Assembly (NCBI GenBank): GCA_004519485.1
Contig: CP038109.1
Span: forward strand, 768,001 to 832,000
From: Nannochloropsis oceanica
Taxonomy: Eukaryota > Sar > Eustigmatophyceae > Eustigmatales > Monodopsidaceae
Reading direction: 5' to 3'
Length of the DNA stretch: 64,000 bases
Of the stretch, positions 53,101-64,000 are shown one piece after another (position 1 is the stretch's first letter; each line of letters begins with the position of its first letter). The notes beneath the pieces are model-generated. The model made no database searches. It saw only the letters and a list, made by a program, of their open reading frames with translations, and was not told the origin of the DNA. Both the position numbers and the translations under genes were made by a program.

Positions 53101-53300
53101 GAGTCAGCCATTTAAACGACTGTTGGGGACCGAGACGGGGGGAGGAGGCGTGGGAGGAGGAGTGAATGGAGAGGGAAATCTGGGTCTTCGTCCGCTTTTT
53201 CCTCCTGCTCCTGCCCCGGCTCTTTCACCTCCTCCTGTTCCTTATTATGTAGTTTCTACATCTCAGTCCTTGCATTTGTCGAAGAAAGAGCAGCTAGAGT
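53039..53300 (+). other. Open in-frame extension after the Zn2Cys6 stop
   Basis: Past the two TAGs the same frame stays open to a TAG at 53298-53300. It reads as protein-like sequence: more Gln, then SQPFKRLLGTETGG, a Gly and Pro stretch, VPYYVVSTSQSLHLSKKEQL. This may be a former or conditional C-terminus. It is not included in the CDS. Confidence 0.45.
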
Positions 53301-54743
53301 AGAGCCGACCGCCAGCTCCCGCAACGGCGGTGGCAGCAGCAGCAGTAGCAGCAGCAACAACAATAGCACCAACAGCAGCAGTGGCAACGGCAGCAGCTGC
53401 TGCAGCACTAGCAACGAATTGCTAAGGTTCCAGCGACAACAGCAGTAACAATAGGAGCAGCAGACAAAGTCGTACATGGTGATACTGTGGCACATCCGAA
53501 AAAGAATGCCGCTGCTCGTGGCGATAATCTTGCTGTAGTTTTTTTTTGGGAGGCACAAAGTGACCTCGGGCGTAGATGATAGAAGATGAAGCAGTAAAAG
53601 AGGAGATCGTGGGCGAGGGGATGTGAGGTGGGAAGGAAGGTGTGAAGAATGAAGAAGCCAACTGGACGAATCTGTCTGACCTGTGGATGAAATAAAGAAG
53701 AGGGGGGAAGGAGAGAGGTTCGATATCCTGTTTATAAGCATAAAGATCGTAAATTTTATATTTAAGATATGACATCGATAAGGCTGCACGAATACAAATT
53801 CGAAGAGGGTGAAGGGAAGACTGATGTGTGGAGGTAAGACAAGAGGCTGCTCGATAGGAGAACAAGAGTGTGGCTAACTTGAACGAAGGGAGACGGTCTT
53901 TTGCGAAGAGTAGAAAGAGAGAATTCAGGTAATAAAAAGGACTAGGAGCACTAGTTGTCACTTATAGATGTGAATACCAGAGAAATCCAAGCAAAAGTAA
54001 AATGAGCCGCAACGTTTGAGGAGGGGGACGACTAAACTAGTCAAGGGGGCGCAGGGAGTGTTTACAACCAAGAGAAGATTTTGGTGGGGAACGACAAAAC
54101 AAACACCATAGCATACATATAACAAGAAACGATCAAATCGCTTGAATTGCCTTCTCATGGTATCCTGCAGCCTACGGAACAAGCTCGAAAAGCTTGACAC
54201 ACGCTTGGTAAGGTGTACGTACGTGCCAGATCGAGATCGGCCGCTCGCCCGCCCGTTACCCCTGCCTGTTGCAGCAACAACTTGTTGACTTGAGGGAGCG
54301 ACCCGAATCAACACGACATTGGTGGATGTGTCCTTGCTCCCGGCCTCAAATAAGCTTTGTTGCCGTAAGGAGACTGCTCCTCATTGTATTTGTAGCTGCA
54401 GGAGTTGCGGCACGGATTGCCCATTTGACGGTTGCAGTGGACAAATGACTCAAGAGGACTGGCAGAGGACCCATCAACCAATTGAACTACGACTAGCAAG
54501 CACAAGCAAACCCCACGACGTGCCGCGTGTTTATGCGCAGCTATATTCGGCCTCTAGACATGCATATAGTCTCCTTGCTACCTCAATCATGCAATAGTGT
54601 GGCATACACTTTCATGTCTTCCTCCCAACGTTGACACTAACACACACCACCTAAAGGAGCAGAGCAATCACGTTCGAGCAACTGCCTTGTGGGTGCGGTC
54701 CAAGCGCACGCACCACCACCAACCAAACACCACCTTAGAAATC
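53301..54743. other. Intergenic, no gene assigned
   Basis: A 1.4-kb spacer between two plus-strand genes. It has a GCA/CAG-rich start (53330-53430) that continues the repeat character, then mixed sequence. The open frames on the minus strand have no motif and no splice partners. It should contain the SET-MYND promoter near its end. Confidence 0.45.
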
Positions 54744-56860
54744 ATGACCTCCTCGGAGACCGCCCTCGCAACCACGACACATCCGCGTGCCGAGGCCATA
54801 AAAAAACTCCTGATCTGGTGCCGCAAGACCTCGCCTAACTTCATGATTAAGGAGCAGCTCGTAGGGTTCAAGACCCTGCCCGACGGAACAGTGACGGCCG
54901 TTGCTCTCAAGGATATCCCTGCTGACACGCGCCTCATCCGTGTCACACCTGAGCTCATGTTCAGCGCCCGGGATCTGAAGCGCAAGTGGCGTTCGGTTTT
55001 TAATGAAATTGAGTCCAAGGTCCGCCGGTACACGGAGACATGCACAGCAGGCTTCCTTACTGGCACTGAGTAAGTTCAGAGGGGCTAGGATGGGTTGTGC
55101 GTCAATCCGTCAATTCTTTTGGGCTTATCGCTTCTCAATCGATTGCCTCGTTTTACTACAATGTACACCTCCTTTTTCCTCGCTTCCACTCCTCGTATTC
55201 CTTCTTCCCTTCTCCCTCCCCCACAACCCATCGTCACCCATCAGGGCCGAAGAGCCCGCTACCACAATGGCCCTCGCCTTCGCCCTCCTTCTGGAGCTGG
55301 GCGACCCTGATTCGAAGTGGAAGCCGTACTGGGACTCATTCCCCCAGGAGGTGCCCTCTATATTTGATTTCGATGGAGATTACTCTCACCTTGACGGAAG
55401 TCCGTGGAAGGAGCAGTTAGAGGCGAAGCAGGCGGCGATGCTCCACATCTTGAAGGAGATCGTGCCCCCGATTTTGTCTAAAATTAAGGGGAAGTTGGGG
55501 GTAGATGACGTCGGTACGTGGACTGGAAGAAAGGCATGCAGGGAGGGAGAGGTGTGGTGATTTGCAAACCCATAAATGGTGACGACGTCCACCCCTCTTG
55601 TCCCTCCCCCCCCTCCCCCCCCTTCCTTGACAGATGGTACCCTCAAGCGCGCATACGGGCTGTGGCAGTCCCGGCAGCTAAAAGACGACGTACACAACAA
55701 GCGAGCCCAGTACTTGGTGCCGGTGCTGGACATGATCGACGGGTGAGGGAGGAAGGGATGGGGGCGGGGGGGAAGGGAGGAAGGGGAAAATAATAATAGA
55801 CTTTTTGACTTGCCTCGTTCTCATTTGTATGTATATACCAGTAGCGACGCTCGAAAAACCAGAAGGGATTGTTGTCTCATCGCCTCCCTTCCTCCCTCCC
55901 TGTTCTTCCTCCCACAGCGAGAGCGACAAGCTCAGCAACGTCATTGTTGACGACGGACCCGGGTCCACAGCCATGCACATGGAACTCATCCTCAAGAGCA
56001 GCCGCAAGATCGAGGCCGGCGATGAACTGCGGCAGATGTACGATTCGTGCTCCAACTCGTCTTACCTGCATTGGTATGGATACATCACCGATAGCATGGT
56101 TTTCGGGAATTTGAGTCATAAGACCTATATTACGACTAAGCAGTTATGCGCGACTGCCTTGGCGGCCGTGGAGAAGGAGGCGGAGGAAGGGAAGGCCTTG
56201 AAAGATGCCGAGAAGAAGAAGGAGGTGGAGGAGATCTGTGAGATTAAAAAGGCGCTGTTGATGCGGATCGTGGGAGATGGGAGCGCCGGGGGCTTACGCA
56301 TGTCGCTAGAGCTGACCCACCGTAGCGAGGTGTTTGAAGAGGCTGCTCTTGTCCTTGAGGTGATTGCCAAGATAGCTCTGTGTCCTTCCCTAGAGACGAT
56401 GAGGGCCTTGTCGGAGTCGTTGAAGAGCACGGACATCAAGGAACTGCTCCAAAATGCAGGGAAGCTTTTGACAGGGATGGAGGGAGAGACCCTGGCACCC
56501 GTGGCCCTCGGGGCGGTGGAGCAGATGCTCTCACAGCTCCGCCATGGGGACTCGTATTTGCACGACATGGTGGCCTTGGACAAGGCAGGCCTGAAGGAGT
56601 CTGACAGGCTTTTGATTAAGGTGCGGATGAGCGAGAAGTTTTTGTTATTGCGGGCCCGGGCAGAGGTCTGCAAGAGGCTGGGGGTGAAGGATCGGCACGA
56701 ACGACCTCGAGTCTGTGATAACTGTGCGACGTTCCGGGGTCTGCGGGCTTGCGGGCATTGTGGGACTACTGCCTACTGCTCCCGGCGATGCCAGGTGCTA
56801 AAGTGGAAGGAGCATAAGAAGGGCGTGGCGGCAGCGGGGGCCGTGTCGACGGCGGCGTAG
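54744..56860 (+). CDS. SET and MYND-finger protein (SETD3/LSMT-like)
   Basis: Four exons: 54744-55069, 55245-55513, 55634-55742 and 55918-56860; 548 residues with matching phases. The first half is a SET domain of the Rubisco-LSMT/SETD3 class: MIKEQLVGFKTLPDGTVTAV (start), MALAFALLLELGDPDSKWKP, YLVPVLDMIDG across exon 3/4, and ELRQMYDSCSNSSYLHWYG. The usual D-x-x-N-H of the active site is D-M-I-D-G here, so activity is uncertain. A helical Rubis-subs-bind-like region follows, and the C-terminus is a MYND finger: CDNCATFRGLRACGHCG, then YCSRRCQVLKWKEH. The last Cys of the usual pattern is missing. Substrates could be actin, histone or Rubisco-type Lys/His; unknown. Confidence 0.85.
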
Positions 56861-58104
56861 TGGAGGAGGAGGGAGGGAGGAAGGGAGAAAGAAAGGGAGG
56901 GTGGGACAGATGGTCAGGTGGAAGTGGGGAGATGGGCAGGGAAGAAAGAAGGAAGGCAGGGTTAGGAGACTGAGTGACGACGTGCGGGCATTCTCATGAT
57001 GGAGCCCCCATACGTATAACACCAGCAAATTAGAAGAGGAAGAGACTGGAAGCTTGCGTGAAAAAGAGAAGGGCGAGAGATGTCCCTTACACCAAGTCGC
57101 ACCCACACAGCCGACGCAAGTATAGTTGAGTGTGTGTGCGGCAGAGATAGAGCTGTGCGGAGCAATAGAGGCGTTCGTTATTTTCCATATATATACACCA
57201 CAATAAATGTAACCTGCATGAGCTAGATGTTTTCAGGTTGGTCGTCGATGACGGAGGTAGGTGAAGTGAGAGATGAAAAGATGCGGGTTGGAGAGAGCAC
57301 CAATCAAGGATAGCTAGGCGACTGTAAGGCAAGAACGACGGTGGCGCTAATAAATATGGTTCGGAAAGACGCAAGGGCCAGCTAGCAACGTAGAGCAATG
57401 CTTACAAAGGGGATGACGGGAGATGCGACCGCAATAGCAACAAACATAAATTAAGAGCCCTACCAAAAATTGGTGCCGCGCTGCGCTGCGTACAAACCAT
57501 AATTTTTACTTGCACAGATTCTTGACCTGCTCTCTCCTACGTGGGCTCTTGGTTTAGAGAATCCTGCAGATGTCTGCATATTGGCATTGAGTGAGTCATA
57601 AGTGGACAAACAAGAGTTCACATGATTAGGGGAAGAACATAACAAAATAATCTAAGCAATTTGGCTGACCAGACGCTCGAGCATCTTCCAAGGAAAGGTA
57701 TACGACGTGTTCAGGAAACGTAGTGGGAAAAAATACTTCTAAACAAAAGCTCGAATGAGTTCTGCCGCTGTCATTTAAACATGTAGAGATCTAATTAGCG
57801 TCGCTATTCAGGATAATAGGCAAAGATCAGCCTGATGCTAAGAAATGCTATGCTATGCCAACATAAAAGAGCAGCTCATACCCCCCCGGAAGAATAAGGA
57901 ACATTCTCTTGAGCGATGCATGGCGCCCTCCTTTGCGAAAACAGAAAAGGACAGAAGACGGACGAAGAACTGTAAATTAAAAAATACAGATTCTTGCGTA
58001 AATTCTTGACAGCCAGTATTCCTTTCATACAAACAGTCCAAGCCCCTTGCAACTCGCGGCCCCAAACCTACGTCCCCCAAAAAATAAAGCCGCCACCACG
58101 AGTC
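56861..58104. other. Intergenic, no gene assigned
   Basis: A 1.24-kb spacer between two plus-strand genes. It is AT-rich near 57600-57990. No open frame shows a recognisable motif. Confidence 0.5.
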
Positions 58105-59404
58105 ATGGCGTCCATGTCGATGAAAAATGTAATAAGCAACACCAGACGCTGGAGCTCAGGCGGGCAAGGGCCTAAGTCACCATCTGCGCCATTTCTCCCC
58201 TCCGTCTCTACGGTATACGAAGCCAGCCATCCTACAATGCGCCGCGTCCTTCCTAAACCAGAAAAGGAACTTACGCGAGTTCAGCCGGCTTCCTTGTTCC
58301 CATTTCCCGCGGATTGCCTCTCGTCGGCACGACAGCCTCAATAGCCTCTTGCAAACATTTACCTTTCCCATCCCGACCAAGCACGCATTGCTCGATTTCC
58401 TTGTGCACCCGTTGAAAGGGTAAGTATGTCTTTTTTGGGGAGGGTAAGGACAGAAAAGTAGAAATGGGTAGTATCTTAAGCTTGCTGGACTCTACGAAAA
58501 CAGATCGTATATATTTGACTTCCTCTCCTCTTTAACCCCTCCTCGCTTTTTTCTTTCACCAGGCTACAGACACCGCCCCTCTCCTCAAATTCCAAGACAC
58601 GGGCTTCTCCTCCCCCTCGGCTGACGCCGGCCCATTGATGCTCGCCGTCTATCATGGCTCCCTTTCCGATATCTGCTTTCTTCTTCGACACGGCGATTAT
58701 GACCCGGCCGCTGCGCATAATGCCTACGGGGAATCTCTCCTTCACCTGGCGGCCGCTTCCCCCTCCCCCAACGTCTCCACTGTCCTTAAAGAGTTTATGG
58801 AGGGAGGAGCGATGACGAATGTTAATTGCAAGGACAACGCGCGCCGAACTCCTTTGCATGTGACAGTAGCGGCCACGGGCCCGGCGGGAGTGAATACGCC
58901 GACGGTCGTTAATGCATTGGTTTCGAGGGGCGCTGATGTAGATGCAGAGGTAAGGAGAGAGAGAGGGAAGGAGGGTGGATGAAGGGAGAAGATTGCCAGG
59001 CATGAAAGAGGAAGGTTGTATACGAGCTCATCAACTCTCTCACTATGTCGCTCTTAATCTCTCAAACGCACACAAAGGACGAAGAAGGTCAGACGCCGTT
59101 ACACGTGCCTGTATCGGCCGGACGCCTTCAGGTCACGCGGTTGCTGCTCTCTTACAAGGCAAAAGTGGGAGGCAAGGACAAAGGGGGGCGAACGCCCCTG
59201 GCCTTGGCAGTTTCAATGGGAGACGTGAACTTAGTGCGGATGCTGCTGGCTCACGGAGCGAGGGTGGAGGGAGAGGAGCTAAAGGAGGGAGGAAGGGGAG
59301 AAGGGGGAGAAGAAGAGGGAAGGAGGAGGGAAATTGAGGAGGTACTTCGGGAGTATATCTGGAAGCAAGAGGAAATGCATCAAAAAGAGGAGGCCTTAGA
59401 ATAG
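58105..59404 (+). CDS. Ankyrin-repeat protein
   Basis: A model with four phase-0 exons: 58105-58212, 58345-58419, 58563-58949 and 59078-59404; 298 residues. Exons 3 and 4 are secure and carry four to five ankyrin repeats: PLMLAVYHGSLSDICFLLRH, ESLLHLAAASPS, RRTPLHVTVAATG with VNALVSRGADVDAE, GQTPLHVPVSAGRLQVTRLL, and RTPLALAVSMGDVNLVRMLL. Exons 1 and 2 are less certain. They were chosen because they start at an ATG, use GTATAC and GTAAGT donors and keep phase. The tail is Gly/Glu/Arg-rich with a short coiled coil (REIEEVLREYIWKQEEMHQK). No other domain is seen; a protein-binding scaffold is likely. Confidence 0.68.
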
Positions 59405-60180
59405 CAGCAGCATCATCTTCATCATCATCAGCAACAGAAGCAGCGGACTCGAGGCAGAATGACCTCGTCACCAGCATCCGTGTATGTGGTGGCGGGATTA
59501 GTGGTGAAGGAGATGATTGACATGCCACTTGTCCCTCCGGAGGAGACAGAGGAGAAGGAAGGTGTGGAGGAAGTCTGAGAGGATATAACATCGCATCCTC
59601 TTTTACTGTGGAGCTACCTTTCGACGGTCGATATGGAGGAGAAGAGGGAGGCATGAGGGCAGGAGGAGGGGCGTAGAAGAAAAGGAGAGGGGAGGTTATT
59701 CGGCATGCACTCAAGAGTGTATCGAATACGGAACCGAATGACGGTGTAAAAATGATGTATGCATGGTTTATGCACGTAGAAATGCCTAGAGATATGTTGG
59801 CATGTGAAGTTGTTGACGAATCACCTTTATTTTTCATACCAATTACATGGGCCCGCAGCCTTTGCCGCCAACACGACGCGGAAGGATGAGATCATAGCAC
59901 GACAGGAAAAAGATGTGATCCTTTGTAGATTTGTGCACATATGGATGTGATGGATACTGCTGGCTTGAAATTACCCGCAGCTTTCGTTCTTATCTCTCTT
60001 GCCTTTCTCACACCCTCCAGCTACCCTGCTGCGCAGGACCTTCGTACATGCTCGCTGTCCAACCCGGCTGCCCGATTCAACCACCTCACACTGCCACACT
60101 TACATCACGTCATACTCAAATCCCGATACCCACTCCCTTTAACCCTCTCTGTATAATCTATAGACCGTGTAGAAACAAGG
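59405..60180. other. Intergenic, plus-strand spacer
   Basis: A 776-bp spacer that starts with CAG and CATCAT repeats in the ankyrin 3' flank. It should hold the promoter of the HCF173-like gene. No gene is seen. Confidence 0.5.
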
Positions 60181-62803
60181 ATGCAATCGTCATCCAAAAG
60201 TCTGCGCCGCAGCGGATTGCTCCTTCTCTTTCCCTGCTTGTTCTGGGGCGTTGTCGCTTTCCTCCCGGCCCCGGTTTTACCCACCCGGGACCCCTCCTCC
60301 TCGTCCTCGTGCCTGCACGCGGAGAACAACAACAATAAAGAGCCGAACCCACTGAGCAAACTCTTTACTCCGCCCGCGACGACCAACCCATTTGCGTCCT
60401 TCGGACAGCAAGTCACGTCGTTCTTCGAGAAGCTCATGAGCGGTGGCGGGTTGCCTCCTGCTTCCTCTAAAGCCCTTCCCCCCCCGACACCCAAACCCCG
60501 CCGTCGCACCGGTGGGCCCGTTTCGGTTGTCTTTGGTGCCACTGGTCGGGCGGGGCGCGAGATCGTGCAAGCCTTGTTGAAAGAGGGCCATGACGTCATT
60601 GCCGCGGTGAGGAATGAGTCGAAACTGAACGATGTCTTTGGCTCCTACGCCCTGACGGGCACGACGCCCGCGGCCTCGGGGCAAGGACTGTTAGATTATG
60701 TGACGGGTGTGGACGTGACAAATCCAGCGACTTTAATGGAAGGAGACGTACCGGACGTTTTAAAAGAAGCGGCACATGTGGTCGTGGCCTTGGGACCCGT
60801 TGGGGGACTGCAGCCCGGGGGAGGTTTTGGATTTTTCCCAGGACTGACCAGTGAAGATGTGGACTATAAGGGTGTGGTGAAGGTGGTGGATGCCGTGGCG
60901 GCCGCCATGGGTGCAGGGAAGAAGGGGGGGAAGAAGGTTTCGATGGAGGAGGAGGAGGAGAAGAGGCAGACATTGTTTCGGTTTGAAACACCTGAGGACG
61001 TAGCCAAGTGGCAGCGGTTGGATGACGTGATCATGGGGTGAGTAAGACGTGAGAAAGGAAGGGAGGGAGTGAGAGGGAGAGCTAGTTGGGAGGAAGAGGG
61101 GCATCATGCAGGGGGGATGTCACAAGCATGCCTGACAGCGTTACCCCCCAGACCTCACACATTTCTCCCCGACCTTTGCTCATTTTCCCCGCTTCCACGC
61201 AGCGGCCGTTCTTCCTCCACCCTCCAATTAAACGCCGAAAAGGGCTATGCTACCTACACCGGGAGCTTGGTGGTTGAGGATGGGGGGTTTTGCGGTACCA
61301 GGGCCTCGGGGGCAGGAGTCTCGGTGGACCTGTCAGGCTTTGACGGCGTCCGTTTACGTGTCCGGGGGGATGGACGACGTTACAAATTAAACGTCAAAAC
61401 GACCGATACCCTCGCCTCGGAGAATGTGTACCAAGCCGCGTTTGACACCATGGACCTGGAGGAGGGGGAGGGCTGGCAGACGATTACTCTACCTTTCCAT
61501 CGGTTCTTCCCCGTGGTCCGGAATCGGGTTGATTACAGAGGAGCCCCCCTCCAGTCTTCCTCTCAGGTAGCCGTTAGCTTCGGTCTCGTCTATTCCCGGT
61601 TTGAATTTAATCGACAAGCGAATCCTTACTATGCCCCCGGGGCGTTTGCGTTGGCCATGCAGGAGCTGTCGCTGTACCGCAGCCAAAGGCCGGCGATTGT
61701 GTTGGTGTCGTCGGCGGGGGCGGAACGCAACGCCAAGGTGGAGACAGAGGAGGATAGGAAAAAGGTAGGTCGCCGTGTCCTTCGCGCCTTCTTTCCTGCA
61801 CTTCCTCCCTCCTCTCCTCCCTTCAATCGTCCAAAAATGCTTGTCATGCATATTTTCACCTCCCTCCCTCCCTCTCTTCTTCGTAGGAGATTCCAATCGT
61901 CATGCTTAATCCTGGCGGCATCCTCAACTGGAAGTATCGGTAAGCCACGAGTGGAGAAGGGAGGGCAGAAGGGAGGGAGGGAGGGAGGGAAAGAGGGAGG
62001 CTCCGACAGGCAGGGCGCTAGACCTCCCTCCCTCCACGTCCACGTCCCTCAGCACGGACGGATGCCTTTTTGCCCCCACCTGATTTCCGATGCCACTCCT
62101 CCTCGATGTGCTGGCACATCACCATTCAAGGAATAGAATTTGGGACCAACAGTTTTTCGGCAACCACTATCGCTCACTCCTCCCCTTCCTCCTCCTCCCT
62201 CCTTCCCTCCCTCGCCTCCTCCTCCCTCCTTCTCTCCCTCGCAGCGCCGAAACCTACCTTCGTGCGTCCTCCCTCCCCTATACCATCCTCCGACCCTGCG
62301 GCCTGGTTCCCGAGAAGGCATTTGGGGACGAGCCTCCCACCGGTAAGCTGCAAGCAGGGCAAGGCGACGTCATTACGGGGAGGTTGACGAGGCAGGACCT
62401 GGGCTCAGCAGTAGCCGCATCGCTGGCTTCGCCGTTCTCGGTGGGCAAGACGTTGGAAATCAGGAGGGACGAGGCGGCCGATGCGAATTCCAAGGCAGGG
62501 GTAGGGAAGAGGGAGAGGACGACTGACATGACGGCCATTGAGCTCTTCCAACCACTGGTGAAAGACAAAGACCGCGCCGTGAGCGGACAATTTAATCTGC
62601 TCCCATTCCCGGAGGCGGTGGATCCACCCGCGCCGGTGAGTAAAGAGAGGGCCCAAGAGATTTTGAACGATCCGCGAGTGAAGGCACAGCAGGAAAGGGA
62701 CCGGGCTTTGGTGGCGGAGAAGGGAATGAAGAAGGAGGAGGGGGGAGGGGGAAGGGTGGAGGAGGGAGAGTCACCTGCTGTGTCGGTGGGTGCCGCGAAA
62801 TAA
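60181..62803 (+). CDS. HCF173-like plastid protein: atypical SDR with inserted CIA30 domain
   Basis: Four exons: 60181-61037, 61203-61764, 61887-61939 and 62245-62803; 676 residues. A signal peptide ends at VVA before FLPAPVLP, so plastid import is likely. The NmrA-like Rossmann start is VSVVFGATGRAGREIVQALL. A CIA30-type beta domain is inserted: FRFETPEDVAKWQRLDDVIM-GGRSS through YKLNVKT and RFEFNRQ. The fold then returns with IPIVMLNPGGILNWKYR and TYLRASSLPYTILRPCGLVP. This is the layout of plant HCF173, which binds the psbA mRNA leader and is needed for D1 translation; human CIA30/NDUFAF1 has only the inserted domain. The Tyr-Lys catalytic pair of active SDRs is not obvious, which fits a non-enzymatic role. 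Assignment is by domain order. Confidence 0.88.
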
Positions 62804-63465
62804 TCAGGGGATAAGGAAGGAAAGGCGAATGAAAGGTGCTGGTTTTGAGAGATAGAGAAAGGGAGATAGATTTGTGTGTGAGTGAGTGTGTGTGTCTGTC
62901 AGTGTCTGTCTGTCAGTGTCTGTCTGTCTGTGTCTCTGTATGTATCTGCTTGTCCCAAGGGCGACTTCATTAAGAGCGATTTGAATCAAAACCAATGTAA
63001 TTGTTGATAATATGCGACCTTGATTGCCGAAGACTATAGTAAAATGAAGGACGATGGAGCAAGAAGTAGGAGGAGAAGAGTAGTAGTTGTAGTAGGTATA
63101 AGGCACTGCACTTATCAGTCATTCCCCTTCGCCTTTCACCATAAGTGCGAAAGCCCACTCCACTATCCATGAACAGAACGGCAACAAAGAGAACCATTCG
63201 TCTCCGAACCATCAACCTCTGTTATTAGTCAACTCAATTCTATTTGGGCCCTCTTGTTCAATTTAAAATTTATGGTTTCATCCCGTCCTGCTGTGGCGGA
63301 GTCAAAATCTATGGCTCTCGGTCCTCTTCTTCCCCGATCCTGCAGCTTGTCAGTCTACCCACTCTCAATCTCCCTTCTTTTCACTTATCTTACAACAAGA
63401 AACTTTCGTCACACTTTTCTCTCCCTCCCTTCTCCCTCATCCCTTCTCTCCTTCCATTTCTCCCC
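62804..63465. other. Convergent intergenic region with TGTC microsatellite
   Basis: A 662-bp spacer between the HCF173-like gene (+) and the GPR107-like gene (-). A (TGTC/TGTG)n tract lies at about 62875-62946. No gene is seen. Confidence 0.6.
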
Positions 63466-64000
63466 TCAGACAGAAACTATTGTGCTCTGCCCCCCCATCG
63501 GTCTCAAGATACCCCCACCCCCGCCCTGCCTCCTCCCTCCCTCCCTCATCTCTATCCCACCCTGATCCCTCCTCTCCCCTTCGTCGACCCCCTTCTCGTC
63601 ATCCTCCCCAAAATCATCCTCATAGTCATCCAGCCCAAATTCCTCCAGCTCCGCAGCGTCCCTCTCCTGTGTATTTACGGCCAGATAAGGGTTCGCATCC
63701 GCTGGCCTGAACTTGGCTCCTGTCACACAGTAAAATAAGAACGTCGCCCCCTCATCGAAAAGTGCCTGCAGCCACAGCAAATCGTACGGCAAGGTGGCCT
63801 GCACCAGGAAAATCACGATCCGCGTGAAGTAGATGTACGCAACCACCAGCAGGTAGAACTGACGGAATAAAGTAAGTTTCCTCAGGGTATCGCCTGCCTT
63901 CCCGTCGGCCGCGGCCGCTTGCCGAAGGTGGCGGATCGACCAAACAATGGGGAAAAGCACGGCGCAACAACACAGGATGTCGATGAGGTGGAAGATGTCC
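63466..64000 (-). CDS. GPR107/GPR108-like seven-helix protein, C-terminal part (5' part outside window)
   Basis: The minus-strand frame is open to the window edge at 64000 and ends at the stop at 63466-63468. It begins DIFHLIDILCCCAVLFPIVW and continues with SIRHLRQAAAADGKAGDTLR, FRQFYLLVVAYIYFTRIVIF and FLFYCVTGAKFRPADANPYL. These match the last helices and the conserved KFRPA-NPYL end of GPR107/GPR108 (lung seven-transmembrane family), which work in the Golgi and endosomes. The acidic tail (GLDDYEDDFGEDDE) follows the same plan. The N-terminal lumenal domain and the first helices lie outside the window. Confidence 0.88.
   Translation of the reverse strand, partial: DIFHLIDILCCCAVLFPIVWSIRHLRQAAAADGKAGDTLRKLTLFRQFYLLVVAYIYFTRIVIFLVQATLPYDLLWLQALFDEGATFLFYCVTGAKFRPADANPYLAVNTQERDAAELEEFGLDDYEDDFGEDDEKGVDEGERRDQGGIEMREGGRRQGGGGGILRPMGGQSTIVSV

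Noticed and set aside
53256-53961. Overlapping minus-strand frames after the Zn2Cys6 gene
   Set aside because: They are Leu-rich shadows of the CAG/GCA repeats with no domain.
58136-58420. Alternative frame through the ankyrin 5' region (ending HALLDFLVHPLKG)
   Set aside because: It has no ATG, and its phase at the 58419 donor does not fit the 58563 acceptor. The chosen model keeps phase and starts at ATG.
62875-62946. TGTC/TGTG tract as a CRISPR-like array
   Set aside because: It is a simple microsatellite with no spacer structure.

Overview
The window is nuclear DNA from a photosynthetic stramenopile. A eustigmatophyte such as Nannochloropsis/Microchloropsis fits best. The evidence is a compact gene layout, few short GT-AG introns, and several proteins with a signal peptide followed by a plastid pre-sequence cut before Phe (ASA-F, DA-F, LA-F, VA-F, HG-F type). 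There is also a chlorophyll a/c-type light-harvesting protein and many eukaryotic housekeeping genes. I saw no tRNA, rRNA, CRISPR, virus-like element or recognisable transposon. The species is an inference; I could not search a database.

Layout. 0-4.4 kb: the end of a short-chain dehydrogenase (+), then a secreted repeat protein (-). 5-16 kb: NOP58 (+), a steroid-reductase-fold membrane protein (-) and the eIF2alpha kinase GCN2 (-). 17-25 kb: plastid ribulose-phosphate 3-epimerase (+), a light-harvesting protein (-) and a BAR-PH-ArfGAP-ankyrin protein (-). 25-31 kb: an intronless UBA/thioredoxin/PUB/UBX protein (+) and a C2-domain protein (-). 31-37 kb: a 1722-residue single-module NRPS of the Pls (epsilon-poly-lysine synthetase) type (+). 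37-42 kb: a cis-prenyltransferase (-), an unknown plastid-type protein (-) and a FAD monooxygenase (+). 42-50 kb: DNA ligase I in ten exons (-), HSD10-type dehydrogenase (+) and a TMEM184/OST-alpha protein (-). 50-59 kb: a fungal-type Zn2Cys6 regulator (+), a SET-MYND protein (+) and an ankyrin protein (+). 60-64 kb: an HCF173-like psbA translation factor (+) and the 3' part of a GPR107-like gene (-).

Most neighbours are divergent or convergent pairs with short spacers, and there are no operons. The genes are mainly unrelated. The shared theme is plastid function: epimerase, LHC, HCF173-like, possibly the UBA/Trx/PUB/UBX factor, the prenyltransferase and the unknown plastid protein.

The two most striking items are the Pls-like synthetase, whose adenylation pocket reads as lysine-specific, and the UBA-thioredoxin-PUB-UBX fusion behind a signal peptide, which is a candidate for the plastid ERAD-like import machinery. 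Exon positions were worked out by hand from splice consensus, reading phase and family similarity, so unusual junctions need transcript support.
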